Shown one piece after another: positions 46,956-59,086 of a DNA stretch of 64,000 nucleotides (the stretch's first letter is position 1; every line of letters starts with the position of its first letter). The stretch is from Erpobdella octoculata. Taxonomy: Eukaryota; Annelida; Clitellata; Hirudinida; Erpobdellidae. The DNA lies in NCBI GenBank assembly GCA_963978895.1, contig OZ022242.1, positions 17,040,621 through 17,104,620 on the forward strand, given 5' to 3'. Under the pieces are notes generated by a model. That model was not told the DNA's origin. It did no database searches and saw only the letters and a program-made list of their open reading frames with translations. The translations under genes and the position numbers were made by a program.

Positions 46956-47559
46956 AATAAATTTTTCAATTACAATTTTCGTCATTTCAAATGAATGAAA
47001 AGGGCTGTAAAAATAACATTTTTACTAGTGGGTAGTAATGTTAATAGTAATAATAACATGAATGTGAAGTCAATGCACTTTATTCCAATTTACTCAAACT
47101 AACTTTGAAATAACTAGATCAACAATTCATATTATTTATGACACTTATATTAATATATTTATTAATATCAACCCCATAACATTGAAAATGTGAAATTAGA
47201 GTGCGATTCACCTCTAGCCTTAACGGCCTTAACCCACGTCCCTCTTAGGCTGCTAGTCGACCTCTGAATTACTGCATACTACTACCATTTAGAAATATGC
47301 TGCCGGTTCCCAAACTAAAAATAATAAATATCTAGGGGCTACAGGCTGTTAGGAGAAGCGAATTTAAAGTGGGGATAATAATAGTTAAATAGTTATAAAC
47401 TTCGGTCAATAGGTAGATTAATTAAATTAATCAATGTTGATGAATCAATTGCAAATATTCACAGTTGTGACAATCGTTAATTAAATATGTATGACTTCCA
47501 TTATTTATTGAAAAATATTTTTTTTTAAATCTGTGAATTTGTTTCGAGACTTTTATACG
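46956..47559. other. AT-rich spacer
   Basis: No gene is seen. Confidence 0.5.
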
Positions 47560-47847
47560 AGAACAAAATTTACGTCTCACTATTTTATTTCTATACGAGA
47601 CTTTCTCGCAGGCTGTATCGTTTTAATGACGATACGGGATCTCTCGTATCGTTTTAAAATCCCTATTGATATCGAGATAACGATTACTGGACCCAGATGC
47701 TTAGTTATTGTGCCCATTGCACTATTTACTAGTCCTTGCTCAATATTCATTTTGGAACGTTTATAAAATCAACAATTTTTGGTAATCTACCACTTTAACG
47801 GCCTGGTGTGTGAAAGATTAATACATTTTCGGCTATAATTAGCTAAT

Positions 47848-47915
47848 TAGGGTTAGGGTTAGGGTTTGGGTTAGGATTAGGGTTAAGGTTAGGGTTAGAT
47901 TAGGGTTAGGGTTAA
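47848..47915. repeat. Degenerate (TTAGGG)n tract
   Basis: About ten TTAGGG units with variants (TTTGGG, TTAAGG, ATTAGG), interstitial. Confidence 0.85.
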
Positions 47916-47965
47916 AATAGGACTATTTTATTGAAATAATCGGCTCCAACCGCTAAAGTGAAATA

Positions 47966-48945
47966 TAACCCAATTTTTGGTTCCATGATGAAACAGAACA
48001 TGATAAAACAGAACATGACAAAACAGAACATGATAAAACAGAACATGATAAAACAGAACAGTGAGAAAACAGAACAGTGAAGAAACAGAACATTGATTAA
48101 ACAGAACAGTGATAAAACAGAACATTGCGTATATTTTTTCAACTTTTTCGTGATATACAAAATGTCCGAGATCAAATTGCTTCTAGTTAAAACGCCCGGA
48201 AATATTTTAAACTATTATCATAAAATTAAAGTTTTGTTTGGTAATGTAGTTAATAAAATTATTTTTCGATGTTTGAAGCTCCTCACTGCTGGATATAACT
48301 TGCTCACCCTGTTTGCCCAGAAATTGTAGATATAAATACATATTTTATATAAGCAAACTCTTTTATAACCAATTTTGTACCAAGAATATATATTTAGAAG
48401 TCCAAGTTTTAACTATAATTTGGTAAGAAGTCTCTCAACTGTGACACTGGTATCTGGCAATAATGTGTTTTTAATGTGTTCGCAACATTTGCATGAGTGA
48501 ATTTTCACGGGAAAAATTATATTGATCAATTAATAAGAAATGAACTAGAATAGGAACAGCTTAAAAATTTGGCTCTTTTGTCAAAATAGTTTCTTAATAT
48601 TCAACCAAACAAAAAAGTTATCAGCGAAAACCGTCAGCGCACCGCAACAAGAATATAAAGCAAACACAAACACAAATTAATCTGTTGTATGATGATTCCT
48701 ACATTTCCTCTGGATCAATAGCTGACAACGGAAACATACAAAGAAGTAGATGAAAGTTATATAAAACTGATTTGTAGTTATTATTGCGAAAATTTGAAAA
48801 AAATAAACGCGATGTTCTGTTTTATCACTGTTCTGTTTGTTCAATGTTCTGTTTCTTCACTGTTCTGTTTCTTCACGGTTCTGTTTTATCATGTTCTGTT
48901 TTATCATGTTCTGTTTCATCATGTTCTGTTTTATCCGGTTACCCA
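47966..48945. mobile_element. Foldback/hAT-like element with AAACAGAACATGAT arrays
   Basis: The left end reads CCCAATTTTTGGTTCC and then about nine units of AAACAGAACATGATA (47988-48125). The right end has the inverse array (48810-48935) and GGTTACCCAATTTTTATAG. The interior has no transposase. The design, short tandem arrays inside inverted ends, matches the other hAT-like elements here. Confidence 0.6.
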
Positions 48946-49002
48946 ATTTTTATAGTAATCAAGAAGAACAAGTGAAGCAAAAACAAAGTTTTTTAAAAAC
49001 AC

Positions 49003-49168
49003 ACTTTTATATCGATTGTGTAGGCCACATTCTGTTACATAAACAACGAGCATATTAGCATAGACAATAAATAGTTCGACGAAAATATCACAGATTATTA
49101 TTAATTAAATTTTGCCCAATCGATCCGAAAATTTGATAGAATGCTTTGTTAATCAGTTCGGAGGTATG
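49003..49168 (+). repeat. Dispersed repeat D, copy 2
   Basis: Matches 13448-13623 plus 16160-16172, showing the site without the 13624 hAT. Confidence 0.75.
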
Positions 49169-49537
49169 CAGTGATTATTTCGTTAACGGTAATAGAAATT
49201 AAAACGATAATTATTAATTCTTGTTAACGAAAACTGAAACGAAAACTAGAATAGAAAGTCAAAACGAAACTGAAATAAAAATAAAAATTAGTTAGTTAGA
49301 ACGAAATAGAAATAAAAATTATTTTTTTTTTCGAAACAAAATAGAAATAGAAATAAAAATTAATTTTTTTTTAAACGAAATAGAAATAGAAATAAAAATT
49401 ATTTTTTTTTTAGAAACGAAATAGAAATAAAAAATAATTTGTTAAAACGAAATAAAAACAAAAAATATTAAAAACAAAATAAAAATTAATTTCGCTTCTA
49501 TGGTACTTCCTTTTAACATGCCTTTGTCGCTACGAGA

Positions 49538-49798
49538 TTGTTTATTCCTTTTCTATTGTATTCGTGTTTTGGTTTGTCGTTATTTATTGAGTCAGAAATG
49601 TCGAAAGCTGGCGTTGGTTTGTCGAAAATGTTTGCTGGTCGTAATAGCGAAAGTTTAGTTTGGAATTATTTTAAATATGATGTCACTACGAATAAAAGTG
49701 TTTGTCTAGCAAAAAAAGATAGTAACGTCGATGGTGCTATAAACCAGTGCGGTTTTCAACTGGCCGGTAAAAATCCAACGAACCTAAAGGTTAGTTAG
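49538..49798 (+). pseudogene. hAT transposase BED-finger fragment
   Basis: The ORF includes MSKAGVGLSKMFAGRNSESL, then VWNYFKYDVTTNKSVCLAKK and QLAGKNPTNLKVS. S-x-VW-x-YF, Cys and LxGKNPTNLKxHL are the layout of BED zinc fingers at the start of Ac-like hAT transposases. The His of the finger is lost at the terminal stop, and no more transposase follows. Confidence 0.6.
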
Positions 49799-50091
49799 GA
49801 TATGGAAGACTTGGCAGAAGATGTGATACAGTTTTGGATTGCTCGACAGCCTATATATCCGCAACTTTCCCTCTTGGCTTTGGACATACTGGCAGCACCT
49901 GCTTCCCAGGCATATGTTTTTTTTTGAACATTTATTGAGCACGAAACAAAACAATTAAGTACAACAGTGAAGTTATAAATAAGGAAAAAAAATCAAGTGC
50001 TCAAAAGCTTCATCCAAAGGGAATTACTTCCCGCTAACTGGACGACCTATAAACGAAAATTCAGATTTAAATACGAACCGAGACAGAGAAA

Positions 50092-50215
50092 TAAAAGTTA
50101 ACATAAGTGTATAGGAGTAAACAAGTATATATAAGTTAACATAAGTGTATAGGAGTAAACATAAGTATATATAAGTTAACATATCTGTATCGAAGTTAAC
50201 ATAAGTATATAGATA
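50092..50215. repeat. Short tandem repeat (AAGTTAACATAAGTGTATAG)
   Basis: About five units of 20-35 bp with TATATAAGTTAACATAAG and GTATAGGAGTAAACA. Confidence 0.75.
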
Positions 50216-50824
50216 TTGAAATTATGAATCTAGCTGTAATATGTAAGATTTCAACGATTTTTTAAATAGCGAAATGCTTTTCAATGAGGATATTGTTATC
50301 GGAATATTTGAATATATGTGGAGAGGATATTTTCATTATGTGGCCTTTTGAGCGGAGGGAAGAAACATAGACCAAAAAAAACTTAGAAATGAGAGTTTTT
50401 TTTTTAATTGAATAAACAGTTTCTCAATTGACTTGTGTTTAGTTACAACTGCAAAATAGAGAGATTACAAACGAAACTGAAATTAAAACTAAAACTATTA
50501 TAAATTCAAAACGAAAACGAAACGGTAATAATAATTACTGATGCAAAACTAAACTGAAATTAAAATTATTGAAAAATTCAAAACTATAACGAAACGGTAA
50601 TAATAATTCCTGATGCAAAACTAAACTGAAACTAAAATTATTGAAAAATTCAAAACGAAAACGAAACAGTAATAATAATTACTGATAATTACTGATTCAA
50701 AACTAAACTGAAATTAAAATTATTGAAAAATTCAAAACTAAAACGAAACTGTAATAATAATTCATGATGCCAAAACTAAACTGAAACTGAAACTAAATTT
50801 ATTTCTGAAACGAATTAATCACTG

Positions 50825-51321
50825 GATGACAATACATCATTCAATCAAAAACGTTTGTGTTGAAAAACTCGTATTTTCCTTCAAATACTTGTTAAATTTT
50901 TTTTGCTAAATTCAGTTATTAACTCGGAAACAGGTTAGTATTAATAAAAATTTACTTAAAATTAATAAATTATTTTAATTCTAAATTATTAGTTCTTATA
51001 ACTCGTAAACAAAATGAAGTTGACGAAATAAATTTATTTATTTTTAAATAACAAAGACCGACAACAACATCTCTTGTCCATCACAACTGTCGATCAAATT
51101 GTGCCGCCATTGTAAGACCGCAATGGCGGCACAAACAGCTTTATTTGGCAGCTAGCAAATTTTAACCATCAGACAAACACGCTTCTATAAAACCCATATA
51201 ACAAGTCCAACACTTTATTTATTTATTAATCTCTTATATCGCCATATTTATTTTTTACCTTGTCGGAGATTTTGATTGAAAAATTTTGCGGACAGACAAA
51301 CAACAAACAAACAATTTACTA
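50825..51321. other. Repeat C remnant and AT-rich spacer
   Basis: Repeat C tail at 50825-50892. A CAATGGCGGCACAAACAGC segment, with its inverse TTGTGCCGCCATTG just before it (51100-51135), forms a short hairpin. Confidence 0.5.
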
Positions 51322-51606
51322 TTTTTACATCATAAAAAATACATTTTTTTTTATAAAACAACGTTTTTCTTGCGCCCTAAAAAGTATAAAATAATATTGC
51401 TATAATTCATTTACAACGAAAAACGTTGCGGCGCATTATTTTTTATAACTATTTGTTCTAATAAAGTTGTGATGCTGTAGCCTAAATGCTCCTGCAACGT
51501 TCTTCGTTGTAAATGAATTATAGGAATATTATTTTATACTTTTTAGGGCGCAAGAAAAACGTTGTTTTTTTAAATTTATTTTTATGATGTAAAAATTATT
51601 TTCTAC
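51322..51606. mobile_element. Foldback MITE, copy 2
   Basis: Same palindromic element as 31775-32062, including AACAACGTTTTTCTTGCGCC and its inverse. Confidence 0.75.
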
Positions 51607-52560
51607 TTTTTCGTTTTTGAAATTTTTTAAGCATTTAGCTAGTTGAAAGCAGACCTATTGTGTGCAGTAGTGTGCAGGCAGTAGTTAGCAGTATGCATGC
51701 GGTACGCACATATATAATAGCAGTCTGAGCCAATGGTCTGAGCCGATCTCAAACAACTAAGGAAGGAAAGAACGAGAGAGAGAGAGAGAGAAAAAAAGAA
51801 AAAAACTAACCCATAAAAACAAAGTTTTTATTATAAATCCTTTATATACGATCCTAGATTTCCGGTACTAATTCCTTTTACAGCCCAGAGCCAAATTCAA
51901 AAATTAAAAATCCGTTAAAATTTGGTGTTTTTTGAAAAACTTAATTATACAATTTCCGATCAAACTGAAATTTTGATAGATTCAATTGTCTCGTAGCCCA
52001 AGTCGATTTGCCAAATTTCAGCTCGATCGGATAACAGGAAGTGAGTTAATTTTGAGACTCAAAGTTTGTGACCGACAGGAAGACAGACAGACAGAAAGAC
52101 AATCGAAAATAATATAAAGGATTTAAAAAAGAAGGAAAAAGAGAATAAAGTCGCACGCGAGTTGTTAGCATGCATGCGATGATTTGATGCATGCACAAGA
52201 GAGAGAAAAAAAGGGAGAAGGAGAGAGATAGTATAAAGTCATTTTCGTGGACAGACAAATTTTTAAATAACTAAGTGACCTAATAAAAACGTTGTAAAAA
52301 GGCAAGAGATGACCTAATAAAAACGTGGTAATAATAAAAACATTTTGTGGACAAAAAAACAATCAAACAAACAAACAGACAAGAAAGTGACCTAATAAAA
52401 ACGTTGTAAAAAATAGAAAATAACTTATTTAATTTAAGTAAAATTTAAAAACCGCTTTAGTCGCATTACAACGACACATGCATATACATACAATACATTA
52501 ATACAAATGCGGTCTCTCACATATTATCGCTCAGAGGTTTCTATTCGGAAAGATAAGTCA
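51607..52560. other. Repeat-rich spacer, no gene
   Basis: A (GA)n tract near 51772-51795, and GTGACCTAATAAAAACGTTG repeated at about 52265, 52310 and 52390. Nothing codes. Confidence 0.5.
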
Positions 52561-52622
52561 ATATACTTTTTCTTATCTTATTTTGAGTAGTGGAAGTTTT
52601 ATTTTGCATTTATCTTGCAAAT

Positions 52623-53360
52623 ATGGTTCTCAAAAGCAAGGAAATGATTAAGTGCATTAACTGTAGTATGTATAGAGGCGGTGAAAACTTCATAGATTCC
52701 GTATGCAACAATTGTTTGAGAATTGACAAGTTGGAGAAAGAGGTCGAGAAATTGCTATTAATGACATCTGCAGAAAAGAAAGAGTAAGGAAAAAGCTCGT
52801 TGAAAAACAGCTGGAGGTATGTGAAAAGAAAGCATGTCAAAAGATTGAAGAAAAGTTTGCTGAGTTGCTTGTTTCCAAATCATCAGCAGCCAATAATAAT
52901 GGGACCAGGGAAACTAACGTTTCAATCCAAGAAGATTAGTGGACCAAAAAAGAAATAAAGGCTATAAAAGAAAAAGTAAATAAAGTGGAAAATAAGATAA
53001 AAAATACAGACCAGCATAAACTTAGAAGGAACAACATTATAATTCATAGGATGGCAGAGAGTGCTACAGATAAAGAAGATCAGAAGAGAACCGATGATAG
53101 AAAATCTGTGTTGTCACTATTTAAAGTACTTGAAGTGTCTTGTGAAAGTTCAGATATAAAAAAAGTGATCAGACTTGGCAAGGAATCTGAAAAAGACAGA
53201 CCTCTACTTGTTGAACTAAAGGAAGCAACAAAGAAAAATTTGATATTAAACTCAAGCATGCAGAAGAAAAGTTTAAAAGGGTCTCTGTGACCCACGATAT
53301 GACTAGAATAGAGAGAGAACAATGCAAAAAACTTGTTATAGAAGCAAAAAAAACAGAATA
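52623..53360 (+). pseudogene. LINE ORF1 relic: zinc motif and coiled coil
   Basis: Starts MVLKSKEMIKCINCSMYRGG with C-x2-C and later CNNC, a PHD-like or zinc-ribbon N-terminus. It then has heptad-rich Lys/Glu text, then HKLRRNNIIIHRMAES and KVIRLGKES...RPLLVEL, like the coiled coil plus RRM-type ORF1 proteins of CR1/L1 elements. Frameshifts near 52787 and 53290 and a stop near 52937 break it. Confidence 0.6.
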
Positions 53361-53376
53361 ATGATCAGTCGGGGGA

Positions 53377-54394
53377 ATGGATATACAAGGTGAAGGGTGT
53401 GCCAGGGAATATGAGAATAGTAAAGCTCAAGAAGGTGCAATAATAAAAGCAATAAATAGGCAGAGTTTCAATAGTGTAACTAAACTAAAAAAAACTATAT
53501 TGAAATGTTTCTATGCCAATGTAAGAAGTATAGTAAGCAAAGAAAAAAGATGTGCATTGGAAGTTTATGTGGAATTAGAAAAACCTGACATTATTGGTAT
53601 AATAGAATGATGGGCAAAGGAAGATATATTAGATATTGAACTAGCAATTAGTAGGTACACTACGTTTAGGAAAGACAGGCAAAATCAAAATAATAAGGGG
53701 CATGGTGCAGGTGGTATAATTTTATATGTTAAAAATGAAATAAAGGCAGTGGAAAGAAAAGATATATAAAGCGATAAGTATAAAGAAAGTCTCTGGTGTG
53801 ATATACAGCATGGAGATAAAAACAGTTTACTAATAGGTGTTTGCTACAGACCCCCAAATGTAGATGAAAGTGTGGATAATAGTTTGTGTGAATTATTGGG
53901 TGGGGTTAGCCAGGAATCTGTATTGATAATGGGAGATTTCAATTATCATATAAACTGGATAAACATGGAAGGAGAAAGACATCAAGATAATAAATTCTTA
54001 AAAGGTAGCAGATCTGAGGCAAGTTACTATCGTCCAGTAAGTATCACATGCATTATTTGCAAAGTCATGGAAAAAATCATTCAGCTCGAATTAATGAATC
54101 ATATTAGACACCACAGCATTTTGATAAATAGCCAACATGGATTCGTACAAAGGCGATCATGTCTAACAAATTTGCTAGATTGTTTTCAAAACACCAGCAA
54201 TGTTTTTTGAACAACCACCGATTCAAAGCACTGGGGGACATAGATTCAAGCTTTTTAAAAAACCAGAAAAGACTATAAAAAAGGCATTTTTTAGTTCTAG
54301 AGTGGTAAATATATGGAATGACTTGGACGATGACACTGTATTATCTGAGACTACCACATCTTTTAAAGTAGCGCTATCCAGGCATGGATACTGA
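53377..54394 (+). pseudogene. LINE ORF2 relic: endonuclease, partial RT, C-terminus
   Basis: The endonuclease start reads FYANVRSIVSKEKRCAL and KPDIIGIIE. LLIGVCYRPPNVDESV and LIMGDFNYHINW follow. At about 53999 the sequence jumps to RT text, ASYYRPVSITCIICKVMEKI and NSQHGFVQRRSCLTNLLDCF (RT motifs 1-2). Near 54200 it jumps again to KKAFFSSRVVNIWNDL, the typical ORF2 C-terminus. The catalytic RT block (AFD, FADD) is deleted. Confidence 0.7.
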
Positions 54395-54619
54395 TTTTTA
54401 TACAAATTATTTATTTTTTATTAGTTTATTAATCTATTATTATCATTTTTCATTTATTTTATTTTATTCTATTTATTATTATTCTTATTATTATCTATTT
54501 ATTTATTTATTGATTTATATTTAATTCGAAGTGGTTGTCCACAGGCGTAAAGTCTTCTAAACCACTATAATAAACGTTATCTTATCTTAAATAATAATTT
54601 AAATAATAATCTTAAATAA

Positions 54620-54814
54620 TAATATTTTATGGGAGCATTAGGTTTTCATTACATTCGCTAGATGGCAGTTGAAAAACTAAAAAGTAGAAGTAATAATTGA
54701 ATGCTATTGCCGCTGGTCGAACAGGTACAGAAAATAGTCCTCATTTATTATTACTTTCAATAATTTATAAAATCATTCAGAAAGAATTTGTATGCGATTG
54801 TCAATATCGTAACA
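54620..54814 (+). mobile_element. 5' LTR of SAP-gag LTR element 2
   Basis: Direct repeat of 56880-57058. Shared text: GCCGCTGGTCGA, TATTACTTTCAA, CGATTGTCAATATCGTAA. It is followed by a primer-binding-like TCGGTGTCAAATGTGGGATC. Confidence 0.7.
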
Positions 54815-54824
54815 TCGGTGTCAA

Positions 54825-55840
54825 ATGTGGGATCTGAAAGAATTGGTTTTACAAATACTGAAAAATCTTACCGTTGCTGAGTTGAGGCGGGAGCTAAGAA
54901 AACAAAGGCTGATCACTATGGGAGTACAGCCCGTGCTTGTGGACAGCCTCCAGACGGCATTGGAAGACAATGGGTTTGACCCATAAAAATACGAGTTTGA
55001 CACCAATGAAGAATTAACAAACTTGATAGCGGAAATGAATAAAATAAACAAAGCAGCCACGAACATAATGAGAGAAAAACAACAAAGCAGCACAAGAATA
55101 GAACAAAGCATCACGAGAAAAAAACAAAAAAAATATTTTTTTTGGAGTCAGGTCTGTCCTGAAGACAAAATGGCAGCGGCTGGTATGGTGATGTTGCCAG
55201 TAAATAGCAAACCATTGAATGAAAACGGGGAATCCTCTGGTAGTAGTTTGCCTTAGTGCCGTCTGGATAACAAGGCGGTTGAAAGTCTGGTCGCTGAGAC
55301 GGCTGAGGCAGTGGTGGAAATGGTTCAGAACCAGCGTGTTGCTGGTGAAAATAATGTTGTGGGTTCCTGCGGTGAAACCCAGTTTGAACCAGAGTTCACC
55401 AGCTGTGTCCCAGAACATGTGACAGATGACGACCGGACAGACTCTGACAGATTTTTGAGAAGTCATCGGATTTGTCGAAGCGGCTGGTGGTGCCGGCACG
55501 GCACCCGTTTGCAGACAACTCCTGGCTTGTTAGTTGAACCGAATTTTTGCATAGGAGTCTGCAGGGATTTTTGTGAGCAGGCTGTTGATGAGTTTGAGTT
55601 GTGTTGATAAGATGTTAGTTCTGCGGATGGGTTGTCGCGCGTCAAAAACTGGGTTAAGATGTGGATTTGTAGGGAAGGCATTTTGCCTGACGTGGTTGAC
55701 AGCTTTGATGTCACAAGGCACATCAAACAATTCGGGTTTTATGGAAATGTTGAGATGCTGTTGCGAGGATTTAAAAGCCAGACGTCTGATGATCTCAGAG
55801 CGTTTCAGGACAAACTTTGATTTCAAATACATTCAATTTA
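54825..55840 (+). pseudogene. SAP-domain gag-like relic of LTR element 2
   Basis: From 54825 the frame includes ILKNLTVAELRRELRKQRL and LVDSLQTALEDNGFDP, a full SAP motif. A TAA and then KYEFDTNEELTNLIAEMNKI follow in the same frame. After a stop at 55253, text such as VEMVQNQRVAGENNVVGSCG continues in other frames to about 55830. It matches element 1 in the SAP and YEF segments. Not intact. Confidence 0.6.
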
Positions 55841-55854
55841 GAAATGCAAAAGAT

Positions 55855-56035
55855 GTTCAAAGTTTTTTTTTAAATGGAATCATGTATTTTCATCAAATAT
55901 GAAGCTATGCTGAAAGTTTCAACTTCCTAGCTAGTCAAAATGCTGGTTAAATTTCACTTGCAAGATTTGCGTACAGAGAAAGACACACACACCAAAAAAC
56001 AGAGATTTTAACCTAAATAAAATTTGTAAAAAAGA
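55855..56035 (-). repeat. Dispersed repeat C, inverted copy within LTR element 2
   Basis: GCTGAAAGTTTCAACTTCCT, AGCTAGTCAAAATGCTGG and AGAGATTTTAACCTAAATAA in inverse order to the plus copies. Confidence 0.65.
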
Positions 56036-56499
56036 GGTCCAAAATGGGGTGGGTATAATTTTGTTTTATTTTTGTGTAATAAATAATAACTTTGATGTAG
56101 ACAGCTGTGAGGGAATCAACATTGTATCAATACCACTAATAGGGTAAAATTCCACGAGTTCGCTGATTGTAGTTTGGCACAGAAAACAGCTAATCTTTGG
56201 ACCAACACTGATACACAAATTATTACTCTGCAGTTATTGGTAAATCTAGCATCGAGCTAAGATATAAAATTGTCTCCAATACGCATTGAATCATCACGAG
56301 GTTAAGTAAAGTTAAAATTAACATATTATATAGTAAACTCTAAGAAAAAAAAATTTTAATTTTGGAAATCAAGAGGGGGCGAATTGTCTATACACGCCAG
56401 AAGGATTCCAATACGCATTGCATCATCACTAGATTAAGTAAAGTTAAAATTAAATAAATATATAGTAAACTCTAAGTAAAAAAAATAAAATTTTCAAAA

Positions 56500-56552
56500 T
56501 CAGGGGGGGGGCAAATGCCCCCCCCTGCCCCCCCCCAATTTACGTCCCTGTT
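56500..56552. mobile_element. G-tract/C-tract MITE end
   Basis: A run of eight or more G, GCAAATGCCCCCCCC and TGCCCCCCCCC, then AATTTACGTCCCTG. The inverse would begin CAGGGACGTAAATT, a hAT-like start. The partner end was not found. Confidence 0.4.
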
Positions 56553-56879
56553 CAGGAGGTAGTTCGGGTGACAATAAGTCTTATGAAGGAGCTTGTGAAT
56601 ATCGCTTGCTGTGGGGCTGTGGTTAGCAATCAAGTGAGAAAACAATTGGAGAAAGCGATTTGACGTAGTTTTCCAATCCACAACACGGAATTAAAAAATC
56701 ACATAGACTCCAGAGGGACTGGAAAAGACTGATTCTGAATGTTGAAAAAATTTGCCATGCCGTTCAAAGACTGCGGTCAACGCGCAAGTAAAAATGAAGG
56801 CTCCCTGTTATCATCACCCTGTCGAAATTTTCGGAACTGACAAAGCTGTTTGGGACGAACAGGATTAAGGAAAGGGTAG

Positions 56880-57058
56880 TAATATATTTGTATCAATGAT
56901 TTATTTGTCTATTAGCCGCTGGTCGACCTGAGAAAATGAATAAGTTATTTAGAGAAAAAAAGGTACAGAGTACAGATATAGTCCTTATTTCTTATTACTT
57001 TCAACGTATTATAAAACCATTCAAGAAGAACCCGTATACGATTGTCAATATCGTAATA
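56880..57058 (+). mobile_element. 3' LTR of SAP-gag LTR element 2
   Basis: Follows the polypurine tract directly and ends CAATATCGTAATA. Direct repeat of 54620-54814. Confidence 0.7.
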
Positions 57059-58112
57059 TATATGGATTAATTTAAATTTAACGGGCGCTTTAGTCGCCTT
57101 ACAACTACCTTGTATTTTTGGATCCTTTATATTAACTTCACCGTGTTTGCTTGCTTGCTTAAGCCGTACGTTAGGACCCTATACCACTCAAACAAAAACA
57201 AACTTCCCGTTATACAATCAAATTGAAAATTGATGGATTTATTTTTTGTTGCGGATTTTACATTATATTGAATTTGCAAATTGATTGGGCATGATTTAAG
57301 TAAATTATGAAATAAAATCAAAACCGTTGAAAATTTTTAAAAAAGTAAAAAATTATGTAGAAAAATAAAACATCAATTTTTGGTTTAAAAAAACAATATT
57401 TAATTTGTAATTTTAAAAATTTAGAAATAAATTTGTTTATTCCATATTGATTCTAAAATAGCCTATATTTTCAATCCCCACAATCGAGTTGAAATTTGGT
57501 AGTTTTATTTTCTACTGCTGACTTTACATTTTATTGAATTTTCAGATCGATTGGACTACATTAGAATGAATTATATAATAAAATCAATTAAAACTTTAAA
57601 AAAAAGTTGGAAAATTTCATATTTTGTCTAAAAAAACAAATTTTGAATTTTTAGTTTATTTAAAGAGAGCGACATTTAATTTTTAAATTAAGCAATTGTT
57701 TATAAAAATTTTGTTTATTCAAAAGTTTCTTAAATGTTCAATCCTCGAATACTTCGCATTTTAAGTATTTATAAAACTGTGGTCAATCTTTTCATAGTTC
57801 ATAGATTTTCTATCATCAAAAAATATTTTCAAAACATTTTTTAGTCACCGAATTACAAAATTATGAAGGATTTATGAAAAACGAAGTTTTTTACGGTTTT
57901 CCTCTTAATGATTTTCCATTTAATTTTTCAATAAAATTAGAAAAACCTCAATCATTATTTTAATTAACCAATGAAGCTCTTGATAAAATTTAATTAACCA
58001 GTAAAACTTTAAAAAAAATTTAATTAACCAATGAAACATTTAATAAAATTTTATTAATCAATAAAACTTTTAATACAAATTAAATAACCAATCAATCAAT
58101 CCATCGATTAAG
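57059..58112. other. AT-rich, duplicated spacer
   Basis: Two diverged copies of a block of about 150 bp (AATTGAAAATTGATGG.. at 57210 and GAGTTGAAATTTGGTAG.. at 57487), then AATTTAATTAACCAATGAAA-type tandem units at 57960-58100. No gene is seen. Confidence 0.5.
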
Positions 58113-58373
58113 AACGGACATGAGCTGTTAGTGGAGCTGGAGATCCAACTAAGAAAAATCGACAAACTACGAAGGTCTCTCGTTGCCATCCGTCAGGATA
58201 TGCAGGAAACTCAAACGTTTTTGACAACTGACCATTTTCTATACAGGATGCTGCTTATGAGCTGCAAACGTCAGCCTCATCTGTCGCTAGACACAGCAAT
58301 AGAAGCGTCAAAGGATCTTCTCAGACAGTCGGAATTGGAATTTCAAGCAGCTGCAACCATCATGAAAAAGTGA
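58113..58373 (+). other. Candidate 3'-terminal exon, coiled-coil-like, unrecognised
   Basis: After ATCGATTAAG the frame runs NGHELLVELEIQLRKIDKLR, then RSLVAIRQDMQETQTFLTTD and on to EFQAAATIMKK and a TGA. Composition is normal for a globular or helical protein, with Leu/Glu/Arg heptads, and is GC-richer than its flanks. There is no ATG at the start, hence an exon with an acceptor near 58110 is the natural reading. No repeat match in the window and no family recognised. It could share a gene with 44872-44970 on the same strand, but nothing proves it. Confidence 0.35.
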
Positions 58374-58483
58374 GGGCAACTAAATTTTGTATGAACCTCA
58401 GTAAAGTTTGCAATATTTGTGACTAGTCGTCGTCTCAAAAAATATTTTTAAGTTGAACTGTTTTATCAAAGCTTTTCATTTAA

Positions 58484-58846
58484 GACTAGCAAGGTAAACG
58501 CGTTGCCCGGGGTTTTTAAAGGTTTTTTTACAATTTTTTCTTTCGCTTCCTTTTCCTTCCTTGTTTGCTCTCTCGCTCCCCGTCATTTTTTCGTTCCCGG
58601 TCGCTTTCCCGTCATGCGAGCTCTGCTGCTCCTATTCGCTCTCCTAATTCCTCTCCTTTGCCCGCTAGCTCTTCCACTCCCGGTCGCTTTTCCGTTCCTG
58701 CTTGCTCTAACGTTTTCGTTTCCGGTCGCTTTCCCGCTCACTTTGTGACCGATCTCAATTTTTCACAAAAACCTTTTGCTATTGACTTTCAATGACGATC
58801 GAATGAATGGTGTAGCAATGGATAAAAGACAAACACACAAACATTC

Positions 58847-58855
<9 letters not shown>
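58484..58855 (-). mobile_element. Helitron-like minisatellite element, inverted copy
   Basis: ACTAGCAAGGTAAACGCGTT and GCCCGGGG, pyrimidine-strand units, TTTGTGACCGATCTCAATTT, ATTGACTTTCAA, ACGATCGAATGAATGGTGTA and a (TA)-flanked end. Confidence 0.7.

Positions 58856-58916
<61 letters not shown>
58855..58916. repeat. (TA)n microsatellite
   Basis: About 62 bp of TA repeats at the 5' side of the inverted Helitron-like copy. Confidence 0.95.
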
Positions 58917-59086
58917 CATATTTTGGAATAATATTTTCTTTTAAACAGGCTCTATTAAACACAATTGACCACTTAACATTAGTGATCTTTCTTAGCAAGT
59001 TTTTAAAGCCCTTTTCATCCATTTGAAACGACGAGACATATATTGATGAATTTATTGGTTAAAATAGTTAAATGATAAAACGATCA

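Larger units (their letters stand above)
49169..50824. mobile_element. hAT-like element with ACTGAAAC/AACGAAA arrays
   Basis: It begins CAGTGATTATTTCGTTAACG and ends with the inverse, CTGAAACGAATTAATCACTG. Arrays of AACGAAATAGAAATAAAAAT units lie at the left (49185-49490) and AACTGAAATTAAAATTATTG units at the right (50455-50810). A BED-finger fragment lies inside. Flanking 8-mers do not match, and the two flanks belong to different dispersed repeats (D on the left, C on the right). Confidence 0.65.
52600..54590 (+). mobile_element. CR1-like LINE, internally deleted and decayed
   Basis: An ORF1-like segment, an endonuclease segment, a short RT segment and the ORF2 C-terminus lie in order within 2 kb, so most of the RT has been deleted. 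It ends with AATAAACGTTATCTTATCTT, short-word repeats and not a poly-A tail, as in CR1-type LINEs. Confidence 0.7.
54620..57058 (+). mobile_element. Short LTR retrotransposon 2 with SAP-gag relic
   Basis: LTR, primer-binding-like region, SAP-domain gag relic, DWKRL tail and polypurine tract (GGATTAAGGAAAGGGTAG, 56862-56879), then the 3' LTR. The tail and GGGACGAACAGGATTAAG before the LTR match element 1, so the two are one family in opposite orientations. No enzyme coding is recognisable. A repeat C copy (55855-56035) and a G-tract MITE end (56500-56550) have inserted. Confidence 0.7.
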
